DNA of 64,000 bases from Cryptomeria japonica. Lineage: Eukaryota; Streptophyta; Pinopsida; Cupressales; Cupressaceae. The stretch covers positions 814,964,569 through 815,028,568 of the forward strand of contig NC_081414.1 in the NCBI RefSeq assembly GCF_030272615.1. The letters run 5' to 3'. This document shows, piece after piece, positions 22,988 to 34,384 of the stretch; position 1 is the stretch's first letter; every line of letters begins with the position of its first letter. The notes beneath the pieces were generated by a model. It saw only the letters and a program-made list of their open reading frames with translations. It did no database searches and was not told the origin of the DNA. The position numbers and the translations under genes are program-made.

Positions 22988-23896
22988 TTCGATATTTCTT
23001 CCTCTCCCTCCGTCCCCCCTCCTTCTTGTCTCCATATCTCCCTCTCCCTCTCCCTCTCTCCCCTTCTCCCTTCCTCCATACCCCATCTCTATCTCTCTCT
23101 CTCTCTCTCTCTCCCCTTCTCCCTTCATCCATACCCCATCCCTCTTTCTCTTCTTCTCTCCCTCCCTCTTTATCTTATTTTGTAATTCCTATGATCACAA
23201 TCGAGATCAGTCATATGGTGTCCTCTGTCCTTTCTCTCTCCCTCTCCCCCCTTCCCTCCATCCTCTTCTCTCCCTCTCTCCCTCCATCTATTTCTCTCCC
23301 TCTCTATACCTTCCCTCCCCCCCTCCCTCTCTCCCTCTCTCTCCCTCTCCCTCCTTCCCTCCCCCCTCTTCTCTCCCTCTCTCCCTCCCTGTACCTCTCC
23401 CCCCTCTCCCTCTCTCCCTCCCTCTACCTCTCTCCCTCTCTCTACCTTCCCTCCCCCTCTCTCTCTCCCTCTCTCTCCCTCTCCCTCCTTCCTTATCTCT
23501 CTCTCTCCCTCTCCCTCTCTCTCCCTCTCCCTCCTTCCCTCTCCCCTCTTCTCTCCCTCTCTCCCTCTCTCTACCTTCCCTCCCCCCTCTCTCTCTCTTT
23601 CCCTCTCTCTCTCTTTCCCTCTCTCTCCCTCTCCCTCCTTCCCTCTCTCCCTCTCTCCCTCTCCCTCTCCCTCTCTTCTCTCTCTCTCCCTCTCTCCCTC
23701 TCTTCCTCCATACCCCTTCTTCTCTCCCATCCCCCCTCTCCTCTCCCTCTCTCCCTCCCTCTACCTCTCCCCCTCTATCTCCCTCTCTCTACCTTCCCTC
23801 CCCCTCTCTCTCTCTCCCCCTCTCTCCCTCTCCCTCTCCCTCATTCCCTCTCTCTCTCCCTCTCCCTCTCTCTCCCTCTCCCTCCTTACCTCCCCC

Positions 23897-23930
<34 letters not shown>

Positions 23931-24160
23931 TCCATACCCCTTCTTCTCTCCCTCTCTCTCTCCCTCTACCTCTCTCCCTTTCTCCCTCCCTCTACCTCTC
24001 CCCCTCTCTCTCCCTCTCTCTACCTTCCCTCCCCCCCTCTCTCTCCCTCTCCCTCCTTCCCTCTCTCTCTCTCTCCCTCTCCCTCTCCCTCTCCCTCTCT
24101 CTCCCTCTCTCTCTCCTTCCCTCCCCCCTCTTCTCTCCCTCTCTCCCTCCCTCTACCTCT

Positions 24161-24211
<51 letters not shown>

Positions 24212-24520
24212 TCCATACCCCTTCTTCTCTCCCACCCCCCTCTTCTCTCCCACCCCCCCTCTTCTCTCCCTCTCTCCCTCCCTCTACCTCTCTCCCTCTC
24301 TCTTCCTTCTCTCCCCCCCCCTCTCTCTCTCCCTCTCTCTCCCTCTCCCTCCTTCCCTCTCTCTCCCTCTCCCTCTCTCTCCCTATCCCTCCTTCCCTCC
24401 CCCCTCTTCTCTCCCTCTCTCCCTCCCTCCTTCCCTTCTACCCTCCCTCCTCTCTTCCTCCACCTTATTCCCCCCCCCCCTCTCTCTCTCCCCCCCCTCC
24501 CTTTTCATTCACATATTTTC
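22988..24520. repeat. Polypyrimidine tract 2
   Basis: About 1.5 kb of C/T-rich DNA on the plus strand, interrupted near 23170-23230. Inside, a block with CTTCCTCCATACCCCTTCTT recurs several times at a few hundred bp spacing, so it has a higher-order structure. The very long open frames here reflect composition. Confidence 0.9.
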
Positions 24521-24529
24521 TATTTCCAA

Positions 24530-24800
24530 TAGCATGTACGGTGTACTAAAACCATTAGTTCACTGCCCTACCATAACTTTTTTAAGGCAAAGGAGCACGT
24601 ATGCGGTACATATTACTTTTACTGAGCCCATTATTCATTACCATGCGATAACATTTTTTAGGCTTCAGAGTGCGTACACACTACTTATTAGTCGAGAATG
24701 GGAAAAAATAATATCGTTGGGCTTGTCAACATTTTATGGACTAACAACACATACGCGGTTATTAATGTAGCATGTACGAGGTTTATAGACATAGTTTTAG
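24530..24800. repeat. CGTACG-type units upstream of Y exon 1
   Basis: Diverged units with GCACGTATGCGGT, AGTGCGTACACACT and CATACGCGGTTA lie between the CT tract and gene Y. They resemble the array 5' of gene X. Confidence 0.55.
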
Positions 24801-25022
24801 TTTCCCAAGAGCCTCAACGGCCTCAAAAGAAGTTTTTGAGGTTGTTGAAGGCCCCACTAGAACTGTGTCTGCACTTTTATCACTGTTTTATACATAGAAT
24901 TAAGTGAATTTTTTGTTTTTGCATGATTTCAAATGATTGGATTAATGGTTATTTGTTTGTTTATGAACTTTTATTTACATATATATGTAATATGATTCTA
25001 TTTAGGACAACCAATATCAACC

Positions 25023-25527
25023 ATGGGAAAGAACAAGAGAGGAATGATGGAACAATGAGAAGCTCAAAAGGAAAGACAAAGGCAACGTATGAAGAAATTG
25101 CATGACATAAGAACAATGGGAGAAGAAGGTATGTCATCCTCAACATCTCAATTCGATTTACCAAACGAATATAATGCACCTAATGCAATTGAAGAAGAGA
25201 CATTTGATTTACTATTTGAGCCTAATTCAATTGAAGAAGATAACACATTGAATAATCAATTAAATGATGAACATATTATACCTTCTTTACTTGATGAATT
25301 GAATGTACATAATGCACTAATGTTAACACCTCCTAGAATCATTTGTAGGAAACCAAAGTATCTAATTGACATTGATGAGAATATATTGAAGTCAATGCCC
25401 AATAAAATGAATGAACGAACTTGTAGGAGAATTGTTAAAAGAATATGGGAAAACTATTTCAATAACTTAAATCAAACCTCAAGATGTCAAATAGTTGTTC
25501 AAATGATTAAAAATTTGAATTTTAGAG
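25023..25527 (+). pseudogene. Gene Y exon 1: N-terminal part of a transposase-like protein
   Basis: The frame starts at ATG 25023 (MGKNKRG) and has one in-frame TGA at 25056. It continues as a basic stretch, then an acidic linker with AIEEETFDLLFEPNSIEED, and ends NERTCRRIVKRIWENYFNN and IKNLNFRG. No catalytic motif lies in this part. It stops being coding exactly where the nested TIR element begins (25528). The frame resumes with EKMKILGLRSSESNSER at 31569, so the two parts belong to one gene. I assign it by its continuity with the core at 31570. Confidence 0.6.
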
Positions 25528-25589
25528 GGGCGTGTGCACAAAGATGGTGGTCAAAAAAGTGGACACCAACCAAAAAAAACTTGGAAAAA

Positions 25590-25800
25590 TAGGCAGCACG
25601 TATGCGGTTTTAAATTTTCAAATTACCGCGTATGCGCTTAGGTTTGTTCTTTCCGAGCCTAGAAAAGATAGCACGTACGTGCTGCTTTTAGGAAAATGAG
25701 TGTGTACGTGCTAGGCCTAGGAAAACTAGCGTGTATGCGCTGCTTATAGGAAAATTAGCACATACGGGCTAATAATCCAAATAAAACCGCATACGCGGTG
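25590..25800. repeat. CGTACG-core minisatellite 5' of gene X copy 3
   Basis: Units such as GCACGTACGTGCTGC and GCGTGTATGCGCTGC, joined by TTTTAGGAAAATGA or TATAGGAAAATTA, lie between the TIR and the X3 start codon, in inverted order to those of X1 and X2. Confidence 0.75.
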
Positions 25801-25925
25801 CCTGGTAAAAAAAGTTGTAAAAAAAAAAAGGGTCTCATTTACCCATAAAGTGCATTTTTTACTTCGTTTTTTCCCCATTTTTTAACCTAAACTGTGAACG
25901 GGGTGCTAAATTTATCCTCCAGGCT

Positions 25926-27530
25926 ATGGATCAAGGTTAGTTTTTGTTTATTTTTGTCTTTCTTTCTCATTTATGCAATTTGTTTTACATTTTGAATTTA
26001 ATTTCATTAATTTTGATTAGGTTTTTTCATTTTTTGTTTCAAAAATTAGATTCTTCTAATCCAAAACAAGAACAACCAAATGCACCTACTAAAAACCCAC
26101 AAGAACAACCAAATGCACGTCCTAAAAACATGCAAGAACAACCCCCAATTCCTCCTTTTGACCGCACAGCTGAAACATAGGAAAAATTAATTAATCAGTT
26201 AGGACAAAATATGTCTAAAATCAATAGACTGATTGTTAAATTGAAAACTTCTGAACTTGACCATCATCAATCCCTCACCTCTAGCCTAGAAACATTAGCT
26301 AGTGGTGCCATAGTTGTTTCCATAGAAATTACTAAATAGGAAAGCTTTAGGGATAGGTGTCGTCAATTCTATGCCAATGGGCTATCATACGATGGAGTAA
26401 AAAACAAAAATATTTCTAAACAACAAATATGTGACCTTTTTGTTGATCCCAAAACTAGTGAGTCATTACCTCTTAATGCAAAAAGATTTCCCATACATTG
26501 GTGTACCAATATGCAAATGAAGAATGTTTTTTGGCATAGATGGTGGATGGTTTTTGATGATCCACCTTGTAATAATTATGAGGTGCTGAATGTGCAGCCA
26601 AACTATTTTGACATGAGACAGTTTTATGGTAGAGGTGTTGGCTCTGCCCAAGATAGACCTGGAGCTCGTAGGATATTAGCCGTAGAGAGTCGCTGCCCCC
26701 TAGCACCCAAACCCAAGGTGCATCATGTTGTCTCATTAGAGATGAAAGAGTTGATGGAGCTACAGACTCTTTAGGTAGTCAAAGCATTGACTGGTGCCAT
26801 CATCCAGCATGGGATGTCATTAGCACACCCTATTGTATTGGATGATGAGCCATTAGAGGGCGACAGAGAGCCCATCGAGCATATGTGTGTCAGTTGCTTG
26901 GGGATAGCTGATGCAACCGGTGTAGACGGATCCTCATATCATTTGTGCATGATTTGCAGCTGTATATGTTAGGCTCACATAGTTGAGGATGTCGCACTGA
27001 CAGATGAGTTGATGGACATGGTGTTTGCCCATGAGCCACAGACATAGGTGTGTTGATTTCAATTCATAATATTTTATTTATCAATCACTTTACATTTGTA
27101 ATTACATAAATGAATTTTCATTTATACATTGATTTAAATTGAGACAAATAATATGCATTTCAAGATGTAGCAGCGGTATCCCATACACCTCCCCCAGTTA
27201 CCATAGCTGCAACTTTGATGCCTAAGGTATAAATTTTATAACATGTTAAAATAGAATAGTACACTTTGAGTTCAAAAAAATACAAGATATACTAACTATC
27301 TTTAATGCGTGGTCCAATTTCTGGTTTGTAGGTGTTGACAGGGGACGAAATGGCCCAGATTGATGACATCACGCTCTCAGCGATCGATTTTGGCCTACAA
27401 GGCTATACAGTATCATATTTTGTACAACTCTTTTTATGTATTGTTTTGATGGAATATGCAAGTCATTTCATTTTAGATTTTTAAAATTATGTTTAATTTA
27501 TTATCTGTACTAATATCTCATGTTAATTAT
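25926..27530 (+). pseudogene. Gene X copy 3 (X3), truncated
   Basis: This copy shows the gene structure best. Exon 1 is 25926-25935 (Met-Asp-Gln plus one base), the intron is 25936-26049 with GTTAGT and TTAG borders, and exon 2 starts at 26050 with DSSNPKQEQPNA. It continues through PPIPPFDRTAET, a Trp-rich RWWMVFDDPPCNNYEV, the cluster MCVSCLGIADATG and HLCMICSCIC, and LTDELMDMVFAHEPQT before a GTGTGT donor. Two further exons follow: about 27172-27225 (VSHTPPPVTIAATLM) and about 27333-27410 (MAQIDDITLSAIDFGLQGY). Stops occur after AET, at ITK, after QTL and at CIC. The C-terminal exons are lost; the sequence ends near 27530 where the Y palindrome begins. Cys spacing suggests metal binding; function unknown. 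Confidence 0.55.
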
Positions 27531-27689
27531 CGATACTAATATCTCATGTCAAATTGTATCTAGTCTCAATCTATGACCCCATAATGACTCAAATAATTAT
27601 CCATGATTATACAAGAATCAAGAATGCTCATGATTGACCAAGGACACATCACATATACTCAAAACATAGTCACAAAACATTGACACACA

Positions 27690-28050
27690 AAATAGTCACA
27701 AAACATTGTCACATATTATTCAAAAATTTGCCTCTAAATATGGTCAAATCAGCTCTTGGCTATTTGATTATACAAAAAATTGTCTTACAAATAATCTCAT
27801 GGGCTTTTATACAAAATTTGGCATTACAATATATGCGATTCAGCTCATCGCCATTTTAATACACAAATCATCTCATGGGCTTTTATACAAAATTTGGCAT
27901 TACAATATGTGTGATTCAGCTCATCGCCATTTAAAATACAAAATTTGGCATGTACATATGTACAAATCAGCTCATTGCCACTTAAATATACAAAATTATG
28001 CTCCTAAAAATTTAAAATCAGCTAATGGGCATATATATATACAAAAAATG
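27690..28050. repeat. Tandem repeat 3' of the left gene Y copy
   Basis: About three diverged 60-100-bp units contain TACAAAATTTGGCATTACAA and GATTCAGCTCATCGCCATTT. The mirror copy is at 34385-34750. Confidence 0.7.
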
Positions 28051-28116
28051 AATATAGAACAATTCGTCGATGATTTATACAAAATTCTCAAAATCATTCT
28101 ACTCTGAACCATAGAA

Positions 28117-30536
28117 TCAATCAAGTGAGCCTTCAGGATCGACTCTAACCCATATTGTGTCAAGTATTGCCTCGTGGTCAGATTCACGAACTTTCCATAA
28201 AATCTTGTTATGAGGTCTACCATGATACTTCATCAAATGAATATTTGTTGCAACAACAAGGTTAGAGAAATGAAGAATATGTCTGTGTGTTTCAAAGTCC
28301 TCGAACAACCAAACATCATAATTATTGATAGGGTATCTCTGAAGCCATGTTCCTATCACGACAACAGACCCTATTGGGTACTCAATACCCTCTCCGTCAA
28401 TGATTGTGGTTGTCAATTTTCTTTTAGGCTCAACACAATGATACAAATAGTAATTTGTTCCTTCTTCATTGTTCTCTTCTACAAGAACTGCATACACATG
28501 ACCTACATTTTATAAAGTGGTAATTAATACTAGAAATAAAGTATGATGTACATCAAAATGAACCAAAAAGAATACTTGAAAAAAAATTAACTCAAAAAAT
28601 CACCTGAATCCACTAGGTCGGATACATGGTCAAAATCCACTGATGTCTCCATCTAGCTCAATTGTAGTGATTTAGGAATTTGATATGAATCAATGGGAAG
28701 CAACGGTCTACAAGACCATTTCTCAACCCACTCTTCTGATTCACATTCTTCCCACAAACAATACATGCATGAAGAGAAAAAACATACCATCTATCTCATA
28801 TAAATTACCAGTGAACTTGAATTTGAACTCATAAATGAGTCCATATTACTTGATCCTGCAACTGTAGAACAATCTAGATAGTTTTCAATGTTAGATTCAG
28901 TAATCAACCAAAAATATCTATGAACCAATGATGTACATGGATTACCTGAACCCATCGTAGACTTACACCATCGCACAATTGTTTCTGCATCTACCAACTC
29001 AGGACCACCTTCATACTTCAATTCTTCCCTGGCTAGGGCTCTTTTCACACATGCTCCTGCACCATCGTGCTCTCCCTTACCATGTCCATCCTCAGTGAAA
29101 TTCCAAAAATGTTGTACACCGCTTGTCACATGCATCCTTTTCAGCCAATAAAACATCTTTGCATTCTTGAATTGTGCAGTGCAATTATCTAACCATATTG
29201 AGTGTTGGATGTATCATATGTTCCTTTCCCTTAAACTATAATAGAAAACTTTAAAGCATCCTTTGTACAAACTCCGATGAATGAGTATGATCATCACTTA
29301 TGTAGAAGTGATACTCTCTTACAACCTTTGTATCATCCTCTGTGCTATCATTTGCATGCATGAATGCTATGTGTACAAAAAGAGAAACTTGTGTAGAGTG
29401 ATAATACATGGATTGCACTTCATTTTGAGGTTGTAGTGTATAATTTTTAGTGAAATCAATGATAGAGACAATGGTGCCAAGAAGAAATGTGTCCTTACAC
29501 AACTTGAATTTCTCATCTAACCATCGAGCTCTATGTGTATGCATTATGTACTCATAAAATAGTTTCTCTTGAAACATTTTCATAAATTGAGCTACACATA
29601 TATCATGTTTCACTAGCTCACATCTCTTCAAATCTTTTCCATCTTTAACTCCATATGTGACTGTCTTGTATTTTCCAAAAGAAACTAGTTTCGTACCAAT
29701 TTCATTTGTGCTCTCCAAATGTATGCATCTTGGTAAACGTTGCAAACCACCACATATAGCACAAGAACCTTCCAAACAAGGCATCTTATAATAAATGCAA
29801 CCATCATGTCTATTACATAACACACTTGAAATAAATTTTCTTGCCAACTTAGGAGGTGCTTGTATATTACATTCCTGCAAAACATCGTTAGTGTGCAAAG
29901 TAGAACAAATATGATGAATAATATCATAATGCATGGAAAATTCAATATGCATCCTACAACAACACGTAGTGCGTACATGATTAATCTTAATATAAAAAGG
30001 TTTTGCCATTTCAAAAAATCTTTGAGAAATTTTTATTTGAGAAAACATTTGAAGGAATCTTTCATAAAATTTAGTTTGAGTCATATCCAAATAGTATTTC
30101 ACATGTGGCTCATGATTTTTAGACCCAATTTGCCTTCTAACAACATCTCTTTGGCTGGGCGATAATCTTGTGTTGTCATGCCAAAACATTTCAATTAATG
30201 TTTTTAGTGCATCTACAACAACCTTGTCTTTGCATGGTAGTCTACCCGAGAATGCCTAAAGAGAATTATTGTTAGGTTCCTCTATTTGTTCTCGCCTCTT
30301 TAATGCTTTACTTAATGTTGTTCTACTAACGTTTAATGACTTACTTGCTTTGCTTATCAAACGATCTGTTTTTATTTTCTTGCTCATTATGGTTGATGTA
30401 ATGACAGGTCGAGTAGCATTAGAATCGTTAGTACGTGATTTTGAACCAATAGCTTGATATGCATAAAATAGATTTCTCACAATAGTTCTTTCACTATTAC
30501 TTTCAGATGATCTTTGGCCTAGAATTTTCATTTTCT
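28117..30536 (-). pseudogene. Gene Y, left copy: transposase-like core and C-terminus
   Basis: Minus strand, starting at AGAAAATG next to TACAG (a mutated TAGAG). Order: a helix-turn-helix-like DRLISKASKSLNVSRTTLSK; RDVVRRQIGSK; a Cys/His block with CRMHIEFSMHYD; LCNRHDGCIYYKM with CAICGG; IVSIIDFTKNYTLQ with a candidate catalytic Asp; FYISDDHTHSSEF; HSIWLDNCTAQFKNAK with a second candidate Asp; then DGHGKGEHDGAGACVKRALA. A C-terminal segment (28117-28497) includes GSVVVIGTWLQRYP. It carries a stop near 30254 and a frameshift near 29240. The layout fits a DDE/D-type transposase of a superfamily I cannot name. Confidence 0.6.
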
Positions 30537-30541
30537 CTGTA

Positions 30542-31564
30542 GGTAAGTGCACAAAGATGGTGGTGAAAAAGAGGGGTATAAGTGGACACTTTTTTTCTAA
30601 AATCAAGTGAACCTGAACTTAGAGGCAAAATTTGAAAGTCATCCACTCAAGATATGAAGATAATTAAAGAACAAATATTGTAGTACTCTGAATCTAGTTT
30701 CCAAACTACTAAACATTTTCAAAATTTGATAAGATTAAGGGGGTCAAATCCTATGGATTGGAAGTTTGATTTCCCTCCATTTCTCTCATTTTTGATGTGT
30801 GTTATTTTATCGACTTTGTTATCATCAAGTTTACACTTCATAAAGTGGGTATTTCTAAAACTGCCACCATATTTGCACCCATCTTCTCAGCTTTCTAACC
30901 GTATAATTTGTTTTCAATTTGAACAATAATAACATATTATTATTGAATTTCTTTTACTAGTGTCTCCATAGTTCTCACAGAAATAGGTGTACCATTTTTT
31001 GAATAACTTTTGATAAACATATCCAAATTTAAAAAACTTTATATATCATTGTAATGTACTTGATTATTTACAATTTAAAAAAAAAATTGTATTTTTGATT
31101 TGTTTAGTGCAACTTATACTTCACGCACGAATAGGTACCAAATTTTCAGGATGTGCTCGATTGGAAAAATCATAAAAAAAAATACTAGACAAAAAATTAC
31201 AAAAAAATACACATATTCTAGTAATAACTCTTAACTATCTTTCTGCCAAAGGATTTGTCAAAATACTGAATCTAACTATGACTTTTTTTATGCGCACGTC
31301 AGACACTATGTTATGTTTTTTAGAAAAAAACAGGGTCAATTTTTCATGCACAAAGGATTTGACCCCCTTAATCTTATCAAATTTTGAAAATGTTTAGTAG
31401 TTTGGAAACTAGATTCAGAGTACTACAATATTTGTTCTTTAATTATCTTCATATCTTGAGTGGATGACTTTCAAATTTTGCCTCTAAGTTCAGGTTCACT
31501 TGATTTCAGAAAAAAAGTGTCCACTTATACCCCTCTTTTTGACCACCATCTTTGTGCACTTACC
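30542..31564 (+). repeat. TIR-bounded central segment of the Y palindrome
   Basis: It starts GGTAAGTGCACAAAGATGG at 30542 and ends with the complement at 31564. The outer ~210 bp on each side are inverted copies; the centre is an inverted copy of the subterminal repeat at 20800-21600. It is what remains of the nested element between the two head-to-head Y copies. Confidence 0.65.
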
Positions 31565-31569
31565 TAGAG

Positions 31570-34291
31570 AGAAAATGAAAATTCTAGGCCTAAGATCATC
31601 TGAAAGTAATAGTGAAAGAACTATTGTGAGAAATCTATTTTATGCATATCAAGCTATTGGTTCAAAATCACGTACTAACGATTCTAATGCTACTCGACGT
31701 GTCATTACATCAACCATAATTTGCAAGAAAATAAAAAAAGATCGTTTAATAAGCAAAACAAGTAAGTCATTAAATGTTAGTAGAAAAACATTAAGTAAAG
31801 CATTAAAGAGGTGGGAAAAAATAGAGGAATCTAACAATAATTCTCTTTGGGCATTCTTGGGTAGACTACCATGCAAAGACAAGGTTGTTGTTGGTGCACT
31901 AAAAACATTAATTGAAAAATTTTGGCATGACAAAACAAGAGTTTTTCCCAACCAAAGAGATGTTGTTAGAAGGCGAATTGGGTCTACAAATTGTGAGCCA
32001 CATGCCAAACACTATTTGGATATGACTCAAACTAAATTTTATGAAAGATTCCTTCAAAAGTTTCCTCAAATAAGAATTTCTCAAAGATTTTTTGAAATGG
32101 CAAAACCTTTTTATATTATGATTAGTCATGTACGTACCACATGTTGTTGTAGGATGCATATTGAATTTTCCATGCATTATGATATTTTTCGTCATATTTG
32201 TTCTACTTTGCACACTAACGATGTTTTGCATGAATGTAATATACAAGCACCTCCTAAGTCGGTAAGATAATTTATTTCAAGTGTGCTATGTAATAGACAT
32301 GATGGTTGTATTTATTATAAGATGCCTTGTTTGGAAGGTTTTGGTGCTATATGTGGTGGTTTGGAACATTTACCACGATGTGTACATTTGGAGAGCACAC
32401 ATGAAATTGGTAGGAAACTAGTTTCTTTTGGAAAATACAAGACAGTCACATATGGAGTTAAAGATGGAAAAGATTTGAAGAGATGTGAGCTAGTGAAAAA
32501 TGATATATGTTTAGCTCAATTTATGAAAATGTTTCAAGAGAAACTAGTTTATGAGTACATAATGCATACACATAGAGCTCGATGGTTAGATGACCAATTC
32601 AAGTTATGTAAGGACACATTTCCTCTTGGCACCATTATCTCTATCATTGATTTCGCTAAAAATTATACACTACAACCTCAAAATGAAGTGCAATCCATGT
32701 ATTATCACTCTACACAAGTTTCTATTTTTGTACACATAGCATTCATGCATGCAGATGATAGCACAAAGGAGGATAGAAAGGTTGTAAGAGAGTATCACTT
32801 CTACATAAGTGATGATCATACTCATTCATCAGAGTTTTTACAAGGATGCTTTAAAGTTTTCTATGATAGTTTAAGGGAAAGGAAAATACGATACAGCTGA
32901 CACTTAATATGGTCAGATAATTACACTACACAATTCAAGATGTTACAAGCTAGGGTTACAATTGTACCAAAAGATCGATTTGTCAATGTCCGGTACAACC
33001 ACTAGACTTATAGAATCCACATGAGGTTGTTAAACCATGTTGCGAATCCCTACGAGGGACGCTGGCCCACTACTAAGAATCCCCCTCCTAGCATCACTCA
33101 TCGCGACCTACGTGATTCGAACCTGTGACCAAGCTCTGATACCACTTATTACAAGCTAGGGTTACTGTTGCACCAAAAGATCACCCTGTCAATGCGCGAT
33201 ACAACCACTAGACTTATAGAATCCACGAGAGGCTATTAAACCATGTCGTGAATCCCTGTGAGGGACGCTAGCCCACTGCCAACACAAGAATGCAAGGATG
33301 TTTTATTGGTTAACAAGGATGCATGTGAAAAGAGGTGTATAAATTTTTTGGAATTTCATTGAGCCTGGACATGGTAAGGGAGAGAACAATGGTGCAGAAG
33401 CATGTGTGAAAAGAGCCCTATCTAGGGAAGAATTGAAGTACGAAGGTGGTGCTCAGTTGATAGATGCAGAAACAATTGTGCGATGGTGTAAGTCTACGAT
33501 GGGTCCAAGTAATCCATGTCATTGGTTTGTAGATATTTTTGGTTGATCACCAAATCTAACATTGAAAACTATCTATATTGTTGTATAGTTGCAGGATCGA
33601 GTGACATGCACTCATTTATGAGTTCAAATTCAAGTTCATTGGTAATTTATACAAGACAGATGGTATGTTTTTTCTCTTCATGCATGTATTGTTTGTGGGA
33701 AGAATGTGAATCACAAGAGTGGGTTGACAAATGGTCTTGTAGACCATTGGTTCCCATTGATTCAGTGGATTTTGACCATGTATCTAACCTAGTGGATTCA
33801 GGTGATTTTTTGAGTTAATTTTTTTTCAAGTATTCTTTTTGGTTCATTTTGTTGTACATCATACTTTATTTTTGGTATTAATTAACACTTTATAAAATGC
33901 AAGTCATGTGTATGTAGTTGTTGCAGAAGAGAATAATGAAGAAGGAGTAGATTACTATTTGTGTCATTGTGTTGAGCCTAAAAGAAAATTGACAACCACA
34001 ATCATTGACAGAGAGAGTATTGAGTACCCAATAGGGTCTATTGTCGTGACAAGAACATGGCTTCAGAGATACCCTATCCATAATTTTGATGTTTAGTTGT
34101 TCGAGGAGGACTTTGAAACACACAAGCATATTCTTCATTTGTCTAACCTTGTTGTTGCAAAAAATATTCATTTGATGAAGTATCGTGGTAGACCTCATAA
34201 TAAGATTTTATGGAAAGTTCGTGAATCTGACCTCGAGGCAATACTTGACACAATACGAGTTAGAGCAGATCCTGAGGGCTCACTTGATTGA
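31570..34291 (+). pseudogene. Gene Y, right copy: transposase-like core and C-terminus
   Basis: Continues exon 1 (25023-25527) in frame. Order: EKMKILGLRSSESNSER; DRLISKTSKSLNVSRKTLSK (helix-turn-helix-like); HDGCIYYKMPCLEG; IISIIDFAKNYTLQPQNEVQ (candidate Asp); FYISDDHTHSSEFLQG; then, after a TRIM insertion, GHGKGENNGAEACVKRAL, in which the block's DGAGA has become NGAEA. Next is DKWSCRPLVPIDSVDFDHV and finally a C-terminal part from 33908 (VVVAEENNEEGVDYYLCH) to the stop after DPEGSLD. Defects: in-frame stops at 32268 and 34094, a frame break near 32900, and the TRIM at 32941. If it is a transposase it would cut at the GGTAAGTGCAC termini, but this copy is dead. Confidence 0.6.
32936..33289 (-). 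mobile_element. TRIM element in the right Y arm, TSD CAAGA
   Basis: Two 138-bp terminal repeats (32941-33078, 33147-33284) enclose 68 bp. On the minus strand the inner sequence starts with the initiator-tRNA-Met primer site TGGTATCAGAGC and ends with the purine tract AGGAGGGGGAT. The 5-bp duplication CAAGA flanks it (32936-32940, 33285-33289). The matching place in the left Y arm is uninterrupted with a single CAAGA, so the insertion came after the inverted duplication. Same family as the TRIM at 58093. It has no coding capacity. Confidence 0.92.
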
Positions 34292-34384
34292 TTATATGGT
34301 TCATAGTAGAATGATTTTGAGAATTTTGTATAAATCGTCGATGAATTGTTCTATATTTGTTTTTTGTATATATAAATGCCCATG

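Larger units (their letters stand above)
25523..31569 (+). mobile_element. Nested TIR element inside gene Y, TSD TAGAG
   Basis: It is flanked by TAGAG at 25523-25527 and 31565-31569. The left end reads GGGCGTGTGCACAAAGATGG, the right end (complement) GGTAAGTGCACAAAGATGG, and both continue TGGTCAAAAA...GTGGACAC. It contains gene X copy 3, an inverted partial gene Y and a subterminal repeat. Removing it would join Y codons in frame. Its content shows it was later rearranged by an inverted duplication. That this is one insertion is inference from the TIR and TSD match. Confidence 0.55.

Noticed and set aside
22944-24770. A 608-residue open frame (and a 523-residue one in the next frame)
   Set aside because: It is a translation of CT microsatellite: only Ser, Leu, Pro repeats, open in several frames because C/T-only codons cannot be stops.
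27690-28050. CRISPR-like array
   Set aside because: Repeats are diverged and adjacent with no unique spacers, and the context is eukaryotic.
33109-33145. tRNA-like sequence (GATTCGAACCTGTGACC followed by CTCTGATACCA)
   Set aside because: It is the tRNA-iMet primer-binding site region of a TRIM on the minus strand; no tRNA fold around it.
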